From assembly GCF_018128905.1 (NCBI RefSeq), contig NZ_CP063808.1, positions 4,092,001 to 4,156,000 on the forward strand: a DNA stretch of 64,000 bases, read 5' to 3'. Each line of letters opens with the position of its first letter. Within the stretch, counting starts at the first letter, position 1. Position numbers and translations under genes: made by a program. Under the pieces are notes generated by a model. The model was not told the origin of the DNA. It saw nothing but the letters and a program-made list of their open reading frames with translations, and did not search any database. Shown one piece after another: positions 48,984 through 57,757 of this stretch. The DNA is from Streptomyces sp. A2-16. GTDB lineage: Bacteria > Actinomycetota > Actinomycetes > Streptomycetales > Streptomycetaceae.

Positions 48984-50204
48984 GTGCCCATCCAGTTCGA
49001 TGTCGATCCGGCAGTCGCCCAACTCGTCGCGTCCACCTCGGAGTTCGTGCGAGAGGTGGTCGTCCCGGCCGAGCGCGAGTGCGGCGGGTCCGTGCACGAC
49101 GCCCCCGAGGCCCTGCGCGAGACCCTGCAGAAGGCCGCCCGCGAGGCGGGTGTCTTCGCTCCCCACGTGCCGAGGAGGTGGGGCGGGCACGGCCTCGACC
49201 TGCGCGGGCAGGCGGCGGTCTTCGAAGCCGCGGGCTACTCGCTGCTGGGACCGCTGGCGCTGAACTGCGCCGCCCCCGACGAGGGCAACATGCACCTGCT
49301 GGAGAAGGTGGCCACCGAGGAGCAGAAGCAGAGGTATCTGGGTCCCCTCTCCGCGGGTGAGACCCGGTCCTGCTTCGCCATGACCGAACCGGCGCCGGGG
49401 GCCGGGGCCGATCCCCGTTCCCTGCGCACCACGGCCACCCGGGTCCCCGGCGGCTGGCGCCTCGACGGCCACAAGTGGTTCATCACCGGCGCCCACGGGG
49501 CCGGCTTCGCCATCGTCATGGCCCGGACCTCGGGCAGCCCCGGCGACCCGGGCGGCGCCACCATGTTCCTGGTCGACGCCGACACCCCCGGCATGCGCCT
49601 GGTCCGCAACATCGAGACCCTCGACGAGTCGCTCTTCGCCGGACACGCCGAGATCCTCTTCGAGGACTGCGTGGTGGGGGAGGGGCAGGTCCTCGGCGAG
49701 GTGGACCGCGGCTTCGACGGCGCCCAGGTCCGGCTCGGCCCCGCCCGGCTGACCCACTGCATGCGCTGGCTGGGAGCGGCTCGCCGCGCCCAGGACGTCG
49801 CGCTGGAACGGGCCGGGAGCCGGATGGCGTTCGGATCGGCGCTCGGAGACCTCGGCATGGTCCAGCAGATGCTGGCCGACTCGGAGATCGACATCGAGGC
49901 GAGCCGCGCCCTGATCCTGCGCACCGCCTGGGAGCTGGACACCGCGTCGGCGGCCGCCTCCCAGCTGACCTCGGTGTCCAAGACCTTCGTGGCCGAGGCG
50001 GTTAACCGGGTGGTCGACCGCGCGGTGCAGATCTGCGGAGCCCTCGGCATCTCGGCCGCCGACGCGCCGCTCGCCCGCCTGTTCAGAGAGGTGCGGCCGT
50101 TCCGGATCTACGACGGGCCCTCGGAGACGCACCGTTTCGCGATAGCACGGCGCGCGGTACGGCCGTACCGGCAGCCGCGCGCGGAAGCCGCCGACGGCCG
50201 CTGA
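48984..50204 (+). CDS. Acyl-CoA dehydrogenase
   Basis: 406 aa from GTG 48984 with GGGAGG 4 nt upstream. Typical FAD-binding middle domain (CFAMTEPAPGAGADP, GHKWFITGAHGAGFAIVMAR) and C-terminal domain (RMAFGSALGDLGMVQQMLADSEI, then RIYDGPSETHR). Close in type to long-chain or side-chain acyl-CoA dehydrogenases. Divergent from enoyl-CoA hydratase, which would act on its product. Followed by a tandem-repeat region before the convergent TetR gene. Confidence 0.93.
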   Translation: MPIQFDVDPAVAQLVASTSEFVREVVVPAERECGGSVHDAPEALRETLQKAAREAGVFAPHVPRRWGGHGLDLRGQAAVFEAAGYSLLGPLALNCAAPDEGNMHLLEKVATEEQKQRYLGPLSAGETRSCFAMTEPAPGAGADPRSLRTTATRVPGGWRLDGHKWFITGAHGAGFAIVMARTSGSPGDPGGATMFLVDADTPGMRLVRNIETLDESLFAGHAEILFEDCVVGEGQVLGEVDRGFDGAQVRLGPARLTHCMRWLGAARRAQDVALERAGSRMAFGSALGDLGMVQQMLADSEIDIEASRALILRTAWELDTASAAASQLTSVSKTFVAEAVNRVVDRAVQICGALGISAADAPLARLFREVRPFRIYDGPSETHRFAIARRAVRPYRQPRAEAADGR

Positions 50205-50226
50205 CGGGGGCGGTGCGGCAGGAGTC

Positions 50227-50385
50227 CGGGCCGTTGCTCATGCGGCGGGATCGGTCAGCGGTCTGCGGGCCGCTGTTCATGCGGCGGGATCGGTCAGCGG
50301 GTGTGCGGGCCCTTGTTCATGCGGCAGGACTGGTTGCGGGGTCTGCGGGCCGTTGCTCATGCGGCGGGACCGGTCGCGGGGTGTG
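50227..50385. repeat. Four tandem copies of a ~40-bp repeat
   Basis: Units begin with CGGGCC at 50227, 50266, 50306 and 50346 (lengths 39, 40, 40 and 40), each containing TTCATGCGGC or CTCATGCGGC and a CGGTC/TGGTT block; a partial fifth unit begins at 50386. They fill the space between convergent acyl-CoA dehydrogenase and TetR genes. The period is not a multiple of three, so no repeated peptide is expected. Confidence 0.9.
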
Positions 50386-50400
50386 CGGGTCGCTCGCGGC

Positions 50401-51000
50401 TCACTTCGGCCGGGCCGGCCGGCGCAGTCCTGCGACGAGAAGGGCGACCAGGGTGCGCGGGTCGTAGCTGGGGTCGCTCTCCGCGCCGACGCACAGGTTG
50501 CCCACGCCGCGCATCAGCTCGAGCCCTCCGATGTCGGCACGGATCTCGCCCGCGGCCGCCGCGGCGTCGAGGAGCTGCTGGCACACCGGCACGAGATGGT
50601 CGATGAAGTAGGCGTGCAGGTTCTCGAAACCGGCGTTGTCGTGCTGCAGGGCGGCGGCGAGCCCGTGTTTGGTCACCAGGAAGTCGACGAAGAGGTCGAT
50701 CCACTCCTCCAACGCGTCGTACGGGGTGGGCCGGCTCGCCAGCAGAGCCGGGCCCGCCTCGGCGCAGGTCTCGACCTGGTGGCGGAAGACCGCCACGATC
50801 AGGTCCGCGCGGGTGGGGAAATGCCGGTAGATCGTGCCGATCCCGACGCCTGCCCGGGCCGCGATGTCGCGTACCGGCGCGTCCACGCCCGAGGTGACGA
50901 AGACCGCGGCGGCCGCATCCAGCAGGAGCTGCTTGTTGCGCCGGACGTCCTTGCGCTGGGGCGCGGCGGCGTTCTCCGTGCCCTGGCGGCTGTCGCTCAC
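50401..51000 (-). CDS. TetR-family regulator (3)
   Basis: 199 aa from GTG 51000 with AGGAG 6-10 nt upstream. HTH region PVRDIAARAGVGIGTIYRHFPTRADLI (about 43-69). The C-terminal domain (SYDPRTLVALLVAGLRR end) is the type found in many actinobacterial regulators with unknown ligands. A candidate operator, GGAACG-A-CGTTCC, lies upstream. Convergent with the acyl-CoA dehydrogenase; probably autoregulated. Confidence 0.92.
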   Translation of the reverse strand: MSDSRQGTENAAAPQRKDVRRNKQLLLDAAAAVFVTSGVDAPVRDIAARAGVGIGTIYRHFPTRADLIVAVFRHQVETCAEAGPALLASRPTPYDALEEWIDLFVDFLVTKHGLAAALQHDNAGFENLHAYFIDHLVPVCQQLLDAAAAAGEIRADIGGLELMRGVGNLCVGAESDPSYDPRTLVALLVAGLRRPARPK

Positions 51001-51054
51001 CGCGAGGCTCCTCTCGTCACATCACCCGACGGGCCCGTGTTCCGCACCATCCAT

Positions 51055-51067
51055 GGAACGACGTTCC
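51055..51067. promoter_or_regulatory. Palindromic TetR operator candidate
   Basis: GGAACG-A-CGTTCC, a perfect 6+1+6 palindrome 55 bp upstream of the TetR (3) start codon and on the 3' side of the phosphatase gene. Confidence 0.6.
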
Positions 51068-51122
51068 GTTTCGCTCATGATGGCAGATCGAGCCACCGGG
51101 CCGCCCCTGCCGTGGCCGGAGG

Positions 51123-52322
51123 TCAGGCGCCGACCACGGCAGGGGCGGGGTCGGTGGTGAGCGGCCCGTACCAGTCCAGGCACAGCACGGTGGCGTCGTC
51201 CAGCACATGGCCGTCACAGGCGTCGGTGACCGCTTGGACCAGGTGGCGCACGACCTCGCGCGGGTGGTCGGCCGCGGTGTCCAGGAGGAGGCCGGGCAGA
51301 TCGACTTTCTCCGCCTGCCGCTCCACCATGCCGTCGGTGAAGAGAATGAGGCGGTCACCCGGACGCAGGTCGATGTCCTGCACCCGGTACGCGCCCTGGC
51401 CGACGACGCCGAAGGGCAGGTTCACGGTCAGGGACAGCTCGCTGACCGTGCCCTCGCGCAGCCGCAGCGGCCAGGGATGGCCGGCGTTGACGAGTTGGGC
51501 CGTGGTGCCGTCCAGGGCGATGCGCAACAACTGACCGGTGGCGAAGGTGCGTCGGCCGTGGTCGAGGAGGGCCTGGTGGGCCCTGCGGGCCTGCTCGGCG
51601 AGGTCCACGCCGGCGCGCCGGGCACCGCGGGAGGCGTTGACCAGGAGGGTGGCCATGAGGGCCGCGTCGACGTCGTGGCCCATGGCGTCGGTGACGGACA
51701 GGTGCAGGGTGTCGCGGTCGAGCGAGTAGTCGTAGGTGTCACCGGCGATGTCGGCGGCCGGGACGAGAGCGCCGGCCAGGGCGAAGGCGGGGGCCTCGCA
51801 GGACGCGGCCGAGGGCAGGAGCTGGCGCTGGATCTCGGCGGCGAGACTGACGGGGGTGGTGCGATTGCCCCAGTGGTAGAGGTCGGTGAAACGGCGGTCG
51901 GTGACGATGATGTAGGCCAGTGCGTGCGCGGCCTCCTCCACCTGCTCCAGGACATCCGCGTCCGCGTGGGTGAGGAAGAGCTCCAGGATGCCGATGGTGT
52001 CGCCCCGGTTCGAGACGGGCGCCAGGACGCACTGCCCCTCCCCGTCCTTGGGGATCCGCACCAGGTTCTGGGTGCGCAGGACCTCGTCGTAGGCGCTGTC
52101 GCCGATGAGAGGGACCTGCTCGGTGTCGCGCTCCTGAGGCACGGCGGCCTCGTCGCTGACCCGCAGCAGACGTTGCCCCACCATGTCGACGAACAGGAAG
52201 GACACACGCCGGGCACCGAACCGGTCGCGCAGGTTGCGCGCCACGACGTCGAGGGAGCCCACTGGTGCGGCATCCTCGGCCGCTGCCACCACCTCGGCCA
52301 GTCCGATCCGATCGCTCGCCAT
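51123..52322 (-). CDS. GAF-domain PP2C-type (RsbU/SpoIIE-like) serine phosphatase
   Basis: 399 aa. An N-terminal GAF-like sensor domain (about 20-150) is followed by a SpoIIE/RsbU phosphatase domain with the metal-binding motifs GDTYDYS, DAMGHDVDAA and LFTDGMVE. Such proteins dephosphorylate anti-sigma-factor antagonists in stress and development signalling. There is no kinase or antagonist gene beside it, so its partner is elsewhere. Probably unrelated to the catabolic island. Confidence 0.92.
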   Translation of the reverse strand: MASDRIGLAEVVAAAEDAAPVGSLDVVARNLRDRFGARRVSFLFVDMVGQRLLRVSDEAAVPQERDTEQVPLIGDSAYDEVLRTQNLVRIPKDGEGQCVLAPVSNRGDTIGILELFLTHADADVLEQVEEAAHALAYIIVTDRRFTDLYHWGNRTTPVSLAAEIQRQLLPSAASCEAPAFALAGALVPAADIAGDTYDYSLDRDTLHLSVTDAMGHDVDAALMATLLVNASRGARRAGVDLAEQARRAHQALLDHGRRTFATGQLLRIALDGTTAQLVNAGHPWPLRLREGTVSELSLTVNLPFGVVGQGAYRVQDIDLRPGDRLILFTDGMVERQAEKVDLPGLLLDTAADHPREVVRHLVQAVTDACDGHVLDDATVLCLDWYGPLTTDPAPAVVGA

Positions 52323-52453
52323 GTCATCCTCCTTGGGTCACGATGTCGTTTTCCCACTGAGGCGGCGGACACATCATTTCTGTGACGGATGCCTCCTGCG
52401 GCCGCTCCCGCAGCGGCTCGTACGTTGTGGCTCCGGCGGGCTCGGTCCGCGCC

Positions 52454-53038
52454 TCATGCGGGCGCGCTGCTGCTGCCCGGAGGGCGACGGAGCAGGTGCA
52501 GACAGACGACCGAGGCGATGACGGTCCGCCGTTCCGAGGTGTCCAGTGCGGGGGCCGTCTCGACGACGTACTGCTGGAGCCCGATCCAGGCGTCGACGGT
52601 GCTCACCGTGACCCGGCCGAGAACCTCCGGCGCCGGGCCCTGATCCGGATCGGTCTCCGTGAGCTGCCACTCGGTGGACAGAGGGCCCCGCCGCGTGAGG
52701 AAGAGCCGGCGTCCCTGCACCGTCCCCAGGCGCAGCTGCCAGGTCTTGGCGAACCGGCCGGTACTGGCGGTGCCGACCTCCCGGTCCGTGGCGTCGGTGA
52801 AACGGAACTCCGCAGGCCCGAACTGCTCGATACGGACGACGCGTTCGCCCGACGCGTCCGTCATCAAGCAGTGCGTGTCGTCGGTGTACGTGACCCGGGC
52901 GAGCGGGGTCCCCTCCACGGTCGACACAGCCAGGGCCGGTCCCAGATACCTGCGCCACCGAGAACGCTTCGGCTGCCCCACGACGACGGCTTCCAGCGCG
53001 AACAGACCGGCTTCCGCCGAGGGTCTTCCATCCTCCAC
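52454..53038 (-). CDS. LURP-one/tubby-like (scramblase-like) protein
   Basis: About 194 aa from GTG 53038, chosen because GGGGGA lies just upstream; longer starts (to GTG 53149) have no ribosome site. The sequence alternates short beta-strands (ALAVSTVEGTPLARVTY; LGTVQGRRLFLTRRGPLSTEWQL), matching the LURP-one-related/tubby C-terminal barrel. Function is unknown, possibly lipid binding. Start position and family call are moderately sure. Confidence 0.65.
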   Translation of the reverse strand: MEDGRPSAEAGLFALEAVVVGQPKRSRWRRYLGPALAVSTVEGTPLARVTYTDDTHCLMTDASGERVVRIEQFGPAEFRFTDATDREVGTASTGRFAKTWQLRLGTVQGRRLFLTRRGPLSTEWQLTETDPDQGPAPEVLGRVTVSTVDAWIGLQQYVVETAPALDTSERRTVIASVVCLHLLRRPPGSSSAPA

Positions 53039-53197
53039 GCGTCCCCCTTGAACGAGTGCGTCCACTGTGACCGACAACCGGTCCGATTCCCATCCAGCGG
53101 GGCGTACACGGGTTAATCGGTTGATCACTGTCGGGGTCGGGCGGAACACTGTCGCGGTCCGTGCCCGTGAACGACGCCGCGTCGGGAGTGACCTCCT

Positions 53198-54106
53198 TTG
53201 TCAGATCTGGTGTCAGCACTGCCTCCCGGCTACCGGGTGCGGTCGGCCACCGCCGACGACCTCGATGACATCCATCGTCTGGTCGCGGCCTGCGAACGCG
53301 ACCTGTTCGGGCTGAGCCGGACCGATCTCGGCCGCATCGCAGCCGACTTCGCCAGGCCCGGCCTCGTCCCGGAGTCGGACACCCGGCTGATCCACGACCG
53401 GACGGGGCAGTTGGCCGCCCGGGCGTGGGTGAACCGGCGCTGCGAGGTGCACGTCCACCCCGAGCAGCGGGGCCGTGGTCTGGGCGGTTCACTGCTGGCC
53501 TGGGCCGAGACCCGGGCCAGGCAGACGGGCGCCACCCGCATCGTCCAGACCGTCCCCGACAGCCACACGGACGCAGTGGCGCTGCTGCGTTCACGCGCGT
53601 ACGAGCCGATGGTGACCGAGTGGCTGCTGGAGTTCCGCATGACGGAGGAGCCGGCCCTTCCCGAGCCGCCCGCGGGCATCACGGTTCGCCCGTTCCGGGC
53701 CGGCGACGAAGCCGACACACACCAGCTCGTCCAGGACGCCTTCGACGAATGGCAGCAGCGGCGCATGGGTTACGAGGAATGGGCCCGGCACACCGTCGAA
53801 CGCCCCACCTTCGCCCCCTCGACGTCGACGCTGGCCTTCGCCGACGGTCAACTGGTGGGCGCCGTGATCTCGTTGAACCTCCCGGACACCGACGAAGGCT
53901 ACGTCGAACAGGTCGCCGTGCGCCGCGACCACCGCAACCGGGGCATCGCCCGACTCCTGCTCCTCAGCGCCTTCCGCGCCCACCATCAACGAGGCCGACG
54001 GACCTGCTCCCTGGGCACGCACTCGGACACCGGCGCGTTGAACCTGTACCTGCGCGCCGGGATGACGGTCCGGTACAGCTCCACGGTCTTCCGCAAGGAA
54101 CTGTGA
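53198..54106 (+). CDS. Tandem GNAT acetyltransferase
   Basis: 302 aa with two GNAT domains: the first with VHPEQRGRGLGGSLLAWAE (about 88-106), the second with VAVRRDHRNRGIARLLLLSAF (about 232-252). Both carry the R/Q-x-x-G-x-G/A acetyl-CoA loop. The start appears to be TTG 53198 with GGGAG upstream; a GTG at 53210 is an alternative. The double-GNAT layout occurs in mycothiol synthase-like and antibiotic-modifying proteins; the substrate is not known. Confidence 0.88.
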   Translation: MSDLVSALPPGYRVRSATADDLDDIHRLVAACERDLFGLSRTDLGRIAADFARPGLVPESDTRLIHDRTGQLAARAWVNRRCEVHVHPEQRGRGLGGSLLAWAETRARQTGATRIVQTVPDSHTDAVALLRSRAYEPMVTEWLLEFRMTEEPALPEPPAGITVRPFRAGDEADTHQLVQDAFDEWQQRRMGYEEWARHTVERPTFAPSTSTLAFADGQLVGAVISLNLPDTDEGYVEQVAVRRDHRNRGIARLLLLSAFRAHHQRGRRTCSLGTHSDTGALNLYLRAGMTVRYSSTVFRKEL

Positions 54107-54152
54107 GACAGGGTGCGCAGGCCCGCCGTTGAGACAGGGTGCGCAGGCCCGC
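54104..54152. repeat. 23-bp direct repeat at the GNAT gene 3' end
   Basis: TGAGACAGGGTGCGCAGGCC plus CGC occurs twice (54104-54126 and 54130-54152). The first copy begins with the stop codon of the GNAT gene. Confidence 0.85.
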
Positions 54153-54304
54153 AGTGAACTTCATGGCCTCCGTCGACCGACGCCTGGGCCGAGGGACCTC
54201 TCCGCCGCGCAGGCGGGCGGTCCCGCCGTCTCCGTCGGACTCGGCGAAACCCGTGGCCCAACCGCAGTGCTAGAGGCGTGCCGCCCCGGTCGGCCGATGG
54301 CCGC

Positions 54305-55327
54305 TCAGGTCCCGATGCCGTGGGCGAGGAGGCTCTCGGCGGTGTCCGCGATGGTGTCCTCGATGGGACGGGCCCGCCAACCGAGGAGCCGCTCCGCCTT
54401 GGCGCTCGTGGCGTCGAGGTCCCGGCCGAGCTGGTGCCTGAGAAGGCGCAGTTCCGGGTTCACGGTGCCCAGGGCGCGCGTCAGCCATACGGGCAGTTCC
54501 CTGGTCGGGGCCTTCGCGGCGCGCTCGCCCAGGCGGTCGCGCAGGATGCGTGCCATGTCGACGAGGCGGATGCTGTGCCCGGCGATGGCGAGGAAGCGTT
54601 CTCCGTCGGCTGCCGGATCGGTCATCGCGCGCAGGTGCAGATCGGCGACGTCGCGGACATCGACGTACCCCATCCCGAAGGGAGGGCACGCGGGGACCCG
54701 CCCTTCGAGCATCCTGCGCACCAGACGCAGCGACGGCGGGTCGTCGGCGCCGAGCACGGGTCCCAGGACCCCCACGGGATGAACCGCGGCCATCTCCAGA
54801 CCACCTCCTTCGTCCTCGACGAACTCCCAGGCGGCGCGCTCGGCGAGCGTCTTGGACCGTTGATAGGGCGGGATGTCGCTGTCGACGTCGGTCCAGTCCT
54901 CCTCGGTGAACGGGGTCGAACGCTCCGGGTGCCCGATCCCGATGGCGCCGAAGGCGCTGGTCAGAACTACCCGGCGCACACCGGCGTCACGGGCGGCGCG
55001 CAGCACCCGCAGGACGCCCTCCCGGGCGGGTACCACCAACTCGTCGTCATGGGCCGGCACATGCCGCAGGGTCGGCGAGGCGACGTGAAGGACGTACTCG
55101 CAGTCGGCGACGGCGTCGTCCCAGCCGTCGGGCTTTTCGAGGTCGGCTCGCACGACGGTGAGGCGGTCGTCGTCGAACGGTGCGGCCGCGTGCAGCCAGG
55201 AGCGCAGCTCCGGCTCGCGCCGCAGGTCGCGTACGGTGGTGCGGACCGGGTGCCCCGCGTCCAGCAGGGCAAGGATGCACCAGCTCCCGATGAATCCTGT
55301 TCCTCCGGTGACCAGAACTCGTTTCAT
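54305..55327 (-). CDS. NAD-dependent epimerase/dihydroflavonol reductase-like protein
   Basis: 340-aa extended SDR. Cofactor motif TGGTGFIG (7-14), SAFGAIG, and the Tyr-Lys pair in YQRSK. The C-terminal substrate domain is of the dihydroflavonol-4-reductase/cinnamoyl reductase-like group (PPFGMGYVDVRDVADLHLRAM). NADPH-dependent reduction of a carbonyl is the likely reaction. It is followed on the other side by the DUF998 gene 10 nt upstream, so it may be the last gene of the aldo-keto reductase operon. Confidence 0.9.
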   Translation of the reverse strand: MKRVLVTGGTGFIGSWCILALLDAGHPVRTTVRDLRREPELRSWLHAAAPFDDDRLTVVRADLEKPDGWDDAVADCEYVLHVASPTLRHVPAHDDELVVPAREGVLRVLRAARDAGVRRVVLTSAFGAIGIGHPERSTPFTEEDWTDVDSDIPPYQRSKTLAERAAWEFVEDEGGGLEMAAVHPVGVLGPVLGADDPPSLRLVRRMLEGRVPACPPFGMGYVDVRDVADLHLRAMTDPAADGERFLAIAGHSIRLVDMARILRDRLGERAAKAPTRELPVWLTRALGTVNPELRLLRHQLGRDLDATSAKAERLLGWRARPIEDTIADTAESLLAHGIGT

Positions 55328-55337
55328 GCGTGTCTCC

Positions 55338-56057
55338 TCAGCTCGCGACGCGTACGTCGAGGGGGGTGGGCGGGTGTGTCACGGGCCGCCGCCGGGCAGC
55401 GGCCAAGCCGCTTCCGAGAAGGGCGTGGCCGATCATGATCGGGTAGATCACGGCGCGTTCGAACATGCCGACGTTCCACATCCAGCCGGTGAGCACGTCG
55501 GCCATGAAGAGCGGGAACGCCAGCAGTCCGAAGGTGCCGAGCGCGATGCTGGTGATCGACCGGCCCCTCCCGAGTCCGATCCGGGCTCCGCCGAGCCCGA
55601 CGGCGATCGCCATGAGGTTGCCGGTGACCATGACGCTCTGCGCGCCGAGGGTGTGGAACGCGATCAGGCCGTTCTCGACGTTGGCGTTGGAGCCCTGGAA
55701 GATGCCGACGAGCGAGACCCCGGTTCCGGCGAGGGCGGCGAGGATCACGATGACGGTCGGGCGGGCGCCCTTGCGCGGGTCGAACACGAGGAACGTGCCG
55801 GCGATCAGGAGGACGCCGTAGATCACCCAACCGGTGTCCATGACGGCGCCGAGGGGTGAATGGGCGACCTGTCCGAAGGCGGTCTGTTTCGGGCCGGTCA
55901 GGCCGAGGTGGCTGACCCAGTCGTGGAGCGGCGCGTACGGCGGGTCCTGCCAGGCGGCGGCGGTGACGAACTCGGCGAGCCAGGACACGAGCGGGCCGAG
56001 GAGGATGAGCAGGGCTCCGGTGCGGGCGGCGGCCCCGGAGCGGACGATCGGCGTCAT
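55338..56057 (-). CDS. DUF998-family integral membrane protein
   Basis: 239 aa with six hydrophobic segments (GALLILLGPLVSWLAEF; VIYGVLLIAGTFLVF; TVIVILAALAGTGVSLVGIF; and three more towards the C-terminus). The motif HDWVSHLG in the first loop and FHTLGAQ are typical of DUF998. No enzymatic role is known. It overlaps the aldo-keto reductase stop by 4 nt (ATGA) and is therefore part of that operon. Confidence 0.87.
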   Translation of the reverse strand: MTPIVRSGAAARTGALLILLGPLVSWLAEFVTAAAWQDPPYAPLHDWVSHLGLTGPKQTAFGQVAHSPLGAVMDTGWVIYGVLLIAGTFLVFDPRKGARPTVIVILAALAGTGVSLVGIFQGSNANVENGLIAFHTLGAQSVMVTGNLMAIAVGLGGARIGLGRGRSITSIALGTFGLLAFPLFMADVLTGWMWNVGMFERAVIYPIMIGHALLGSGLAAARRRPVTHPPTPLDVRVAS

Positions 56058-57103
56058 GCGAGGGCCATTCCGGGGACGCGCCGGCGGATGGCCTCCAACT
56101 CGGCTTCGTCCGAGACGCCCTGCCAGTCGTAGCGGGGGGTGTACGGAGCCTCCAGGGCGCGCACCTCGTCGTCGGTGAGCTCGACGTCGAGGGAGGCGAC
56201 GGCCTCGTCGATCTGCTGGATCGAGCCGGCGCCGACCAGCGGGGCGGTGACGACCGGTTGGCGGCGCAGCCAGGCCAGCGCGACCTGTGCGCGGCTGACA
56301 CCGTGCGCGTCGGCCACCTGCCCGACCGCGTCGATGATCGCGCGGTTGGACGCCTCCTGCGCCGGTGAGTAGAGCAGGTCGGCGTAGGACCCGTCCGTCT
56401 CGGAGCGCGCAGTCGAACGGGCGTCGTCCCACGCGCGGGCGAGGCGGCCGCGGGCCAGCGGCGACCAGATGACGGTGCCGACTCCCTCGTCCAGGCACAG
56501 CGGGATCATCTCGCGCTCCTCCTCACGGGCGAGGAGGTTGTAGTGGTCCTGCATCGACACGAACCGCGCCCAGCCGTTCGCCTTCTGCAGGTGCAGGGCC
56601 TTGGCGAACTCCCACGCGTGCATGGACGAGGCGCCGAGGTAACGGACCTTGCCGGCCTTCACGAGGTCGCTGAGTGCCTCGAGGGTCTCCTCCCAAGGAG
56701 TGGCGTGGTCGTTGCGGTGGATCTGGTAGAGGTCGATGTAGTCGGTGCCCAGGCGGCGCAGTGAATGGTCGACCTCGGTCATGATCGCCTTGCGGGACAG
56801 CCCCCGTCCGTTCGGTCCCAGGCGCATCGGATGGCGCAGCTTGGTGGCGATCACCACGGCGTCCCGGTCGGCGAAGTCCTTGAGCGCGCGGCCGAGGATC
56901 TCCTCGCTGGAGCCGTTGGAGTACATGTTCGCGGTGTCGAAGAAGTTGATCCCCGCCTCGACCGCGTGCCGGATGAGGGGGCGCGCGTCCTCCTCGCCCC
57001 TGGACCAGACGGGGTGCCCGCGGTCGGGCTCGCCGTAGGTCATCGCGCCGATCGCGACGGGGGACACGTCGAGGCCGGTCGTGCCGAGCTTGATGTATTG
57101 CAT
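56054..57103 (-). CDS. Aldo/keto reductase
   Basis: 349 aa from ATG 57103 (AAGGAG upstream). TIM-barrel AKR: FDTANMY with the catalytic D and Y, K in VIATKLRHP, H in DLYQIHRND, and the NADPH-binding SPLARGRLA and GAGSIQQIDE segments. It should reduce aldehydes or ketones with NADPH. First gene of an operon with DUF998 and the extended SDR, divergent from a TetR regulator and covered by two clear palindromes. Confidence 0.93.
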   Translation of the reverse strand: MQYIKLGTTGLDVSPVAIGAMTYGEPDRGHPVWSRGEEDARPLIRHAVEAGINFFDTANMYSNGSSEEILGRALKDFADRDAVVIATKLRHPMRLGPNGRGLSRKAIMTEVDHSLRRLGTDYIDLYQIHRNDHATPWEETLEALSDLVKAGKVRYLGASSMHAWEFAKALHLQKANGWARFVSMQDHYNLLAREEEREMIPLCLDEGVGTVIWSPLARGRLARAWDDARSTARSETDGSYADLLYSPAQEASNRAIIDAVGQVADAHGVSRAQVALAWLRRQPVVTAPLVGAGSIQQIDEAVASLDVELTDDEVRALEAPYTPRYDWQGVSDEAELEAIRRRVPGMALA

Positions 57104-57122
57104 GACGCTCCTTAGAGTATGT

Positions 57123-57161
57123 GGAGAGCTCTCCGAATAACGTAGTGGAGAACTCTCCACT
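57123..57161. promoter_or_regulatory. Two TetR operators between AKR and TetR genes
   Basis: GGAGAGCTCTCC (57123-57134, perfect) and AGTGGAGAACTCTCCACT (57144-57161, one mismatch) share the core TGGAGAGYTCTCCA. They lie head-on in the 75-bp divergent promoter, so the TetR product probably represses both genes. Confidence 0.85.
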
Positions 57162-57178
57162 TATCAAGGTGAGGTCCC

Positions 57179-57715
57179 GTGGTCCGTTCAGACGCCCGAG
57201 AGAACAGGGCACGCATCCTCGCGGCCGCCCGCGAGGCGTTCGCCGAGGACGGCGGTGTCTCGATGAACCAGGTCGCCCAGCGCGCCGGCGTCGGCGCGGG
57301 CACCCTGTACCGCAACTTCCCCACCCGTGAGGCGCTGGTCCTGGCCGTCTACCAGGACGAGGTGGTCCGCATCATCGGCACCGTCCCCGACCTGCTGGCC
57401 GAGCTGCCGCCACTCGAAGCACTCCGTCAGTGGACGATCGACCTCGTCGAGGCGATGCGCAGGAAGCACGGCCTGGGCGACGCACTCAGCCCCGGCGCCC
57501 ACCAGGCGATCAGCGAGCAGAGCTACGGACCCGTCGTCGCCGCGATCACGGAACTGCTGGACGCGGGCAAGAAGGACGGCAGCATTCGTGAGGACGCCGA
57601 TCCCGGCGACTTCCTCCAGCTCACCGGTGCGCTCTGGCGGGCGGCGACCACTCCCGAGGACCGGGCGCCCCGGATGCTCGCGCTCGTCCTCGACGGACTC
57701 CGCGCCCACCGGTAG
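57179..57715 (+). CDS. TetR-family regulator of the AKR operon
   Basis: 178 aa from GTG 57179 (GAGGT upstream). HTH region SMNQVAQRAGVGAGTLYRNFPTREALV (about 28-54). The C-terminal domain matches the SbtR-like/TetR_C group (GALWRAATTPEDRAPRMLALVLDGLR). It binds, in all likelihood, the tandem TGGAGAGYTCTCCA palindromes just upstream of its own start and of the divergent aldo/keto reductase. Confidence 0.92.
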   Translation: MVRSDARENRARILAAAREAFAEDGGVSMNQVAQRAGVGAGTLYRNFPTREALVLAVYQDEVVRIIGTVPDLLAELPPLEALRQWTIDLVEAMRRKHGLGDALSPGAHQAISEQSYGPVVAAITELLDAGKKDGSIREDADPGDFLQLTGALWRAATTPEDRAPRMLALVLDGLRAHR

Positions 57716-57757
57716 CACTCCGCGCCCATCGGCGTTCGAAAGGCCCTGCCGGCCGTC

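Noticed and set aside
50213..50606. Repeated MRRDRSA-like peptides over the 40-bp repeats
   Set aside because: The 40-bp period shifts the frame each unit, so no consistent repeated protein can be encoded; treated as non-coding repeats.
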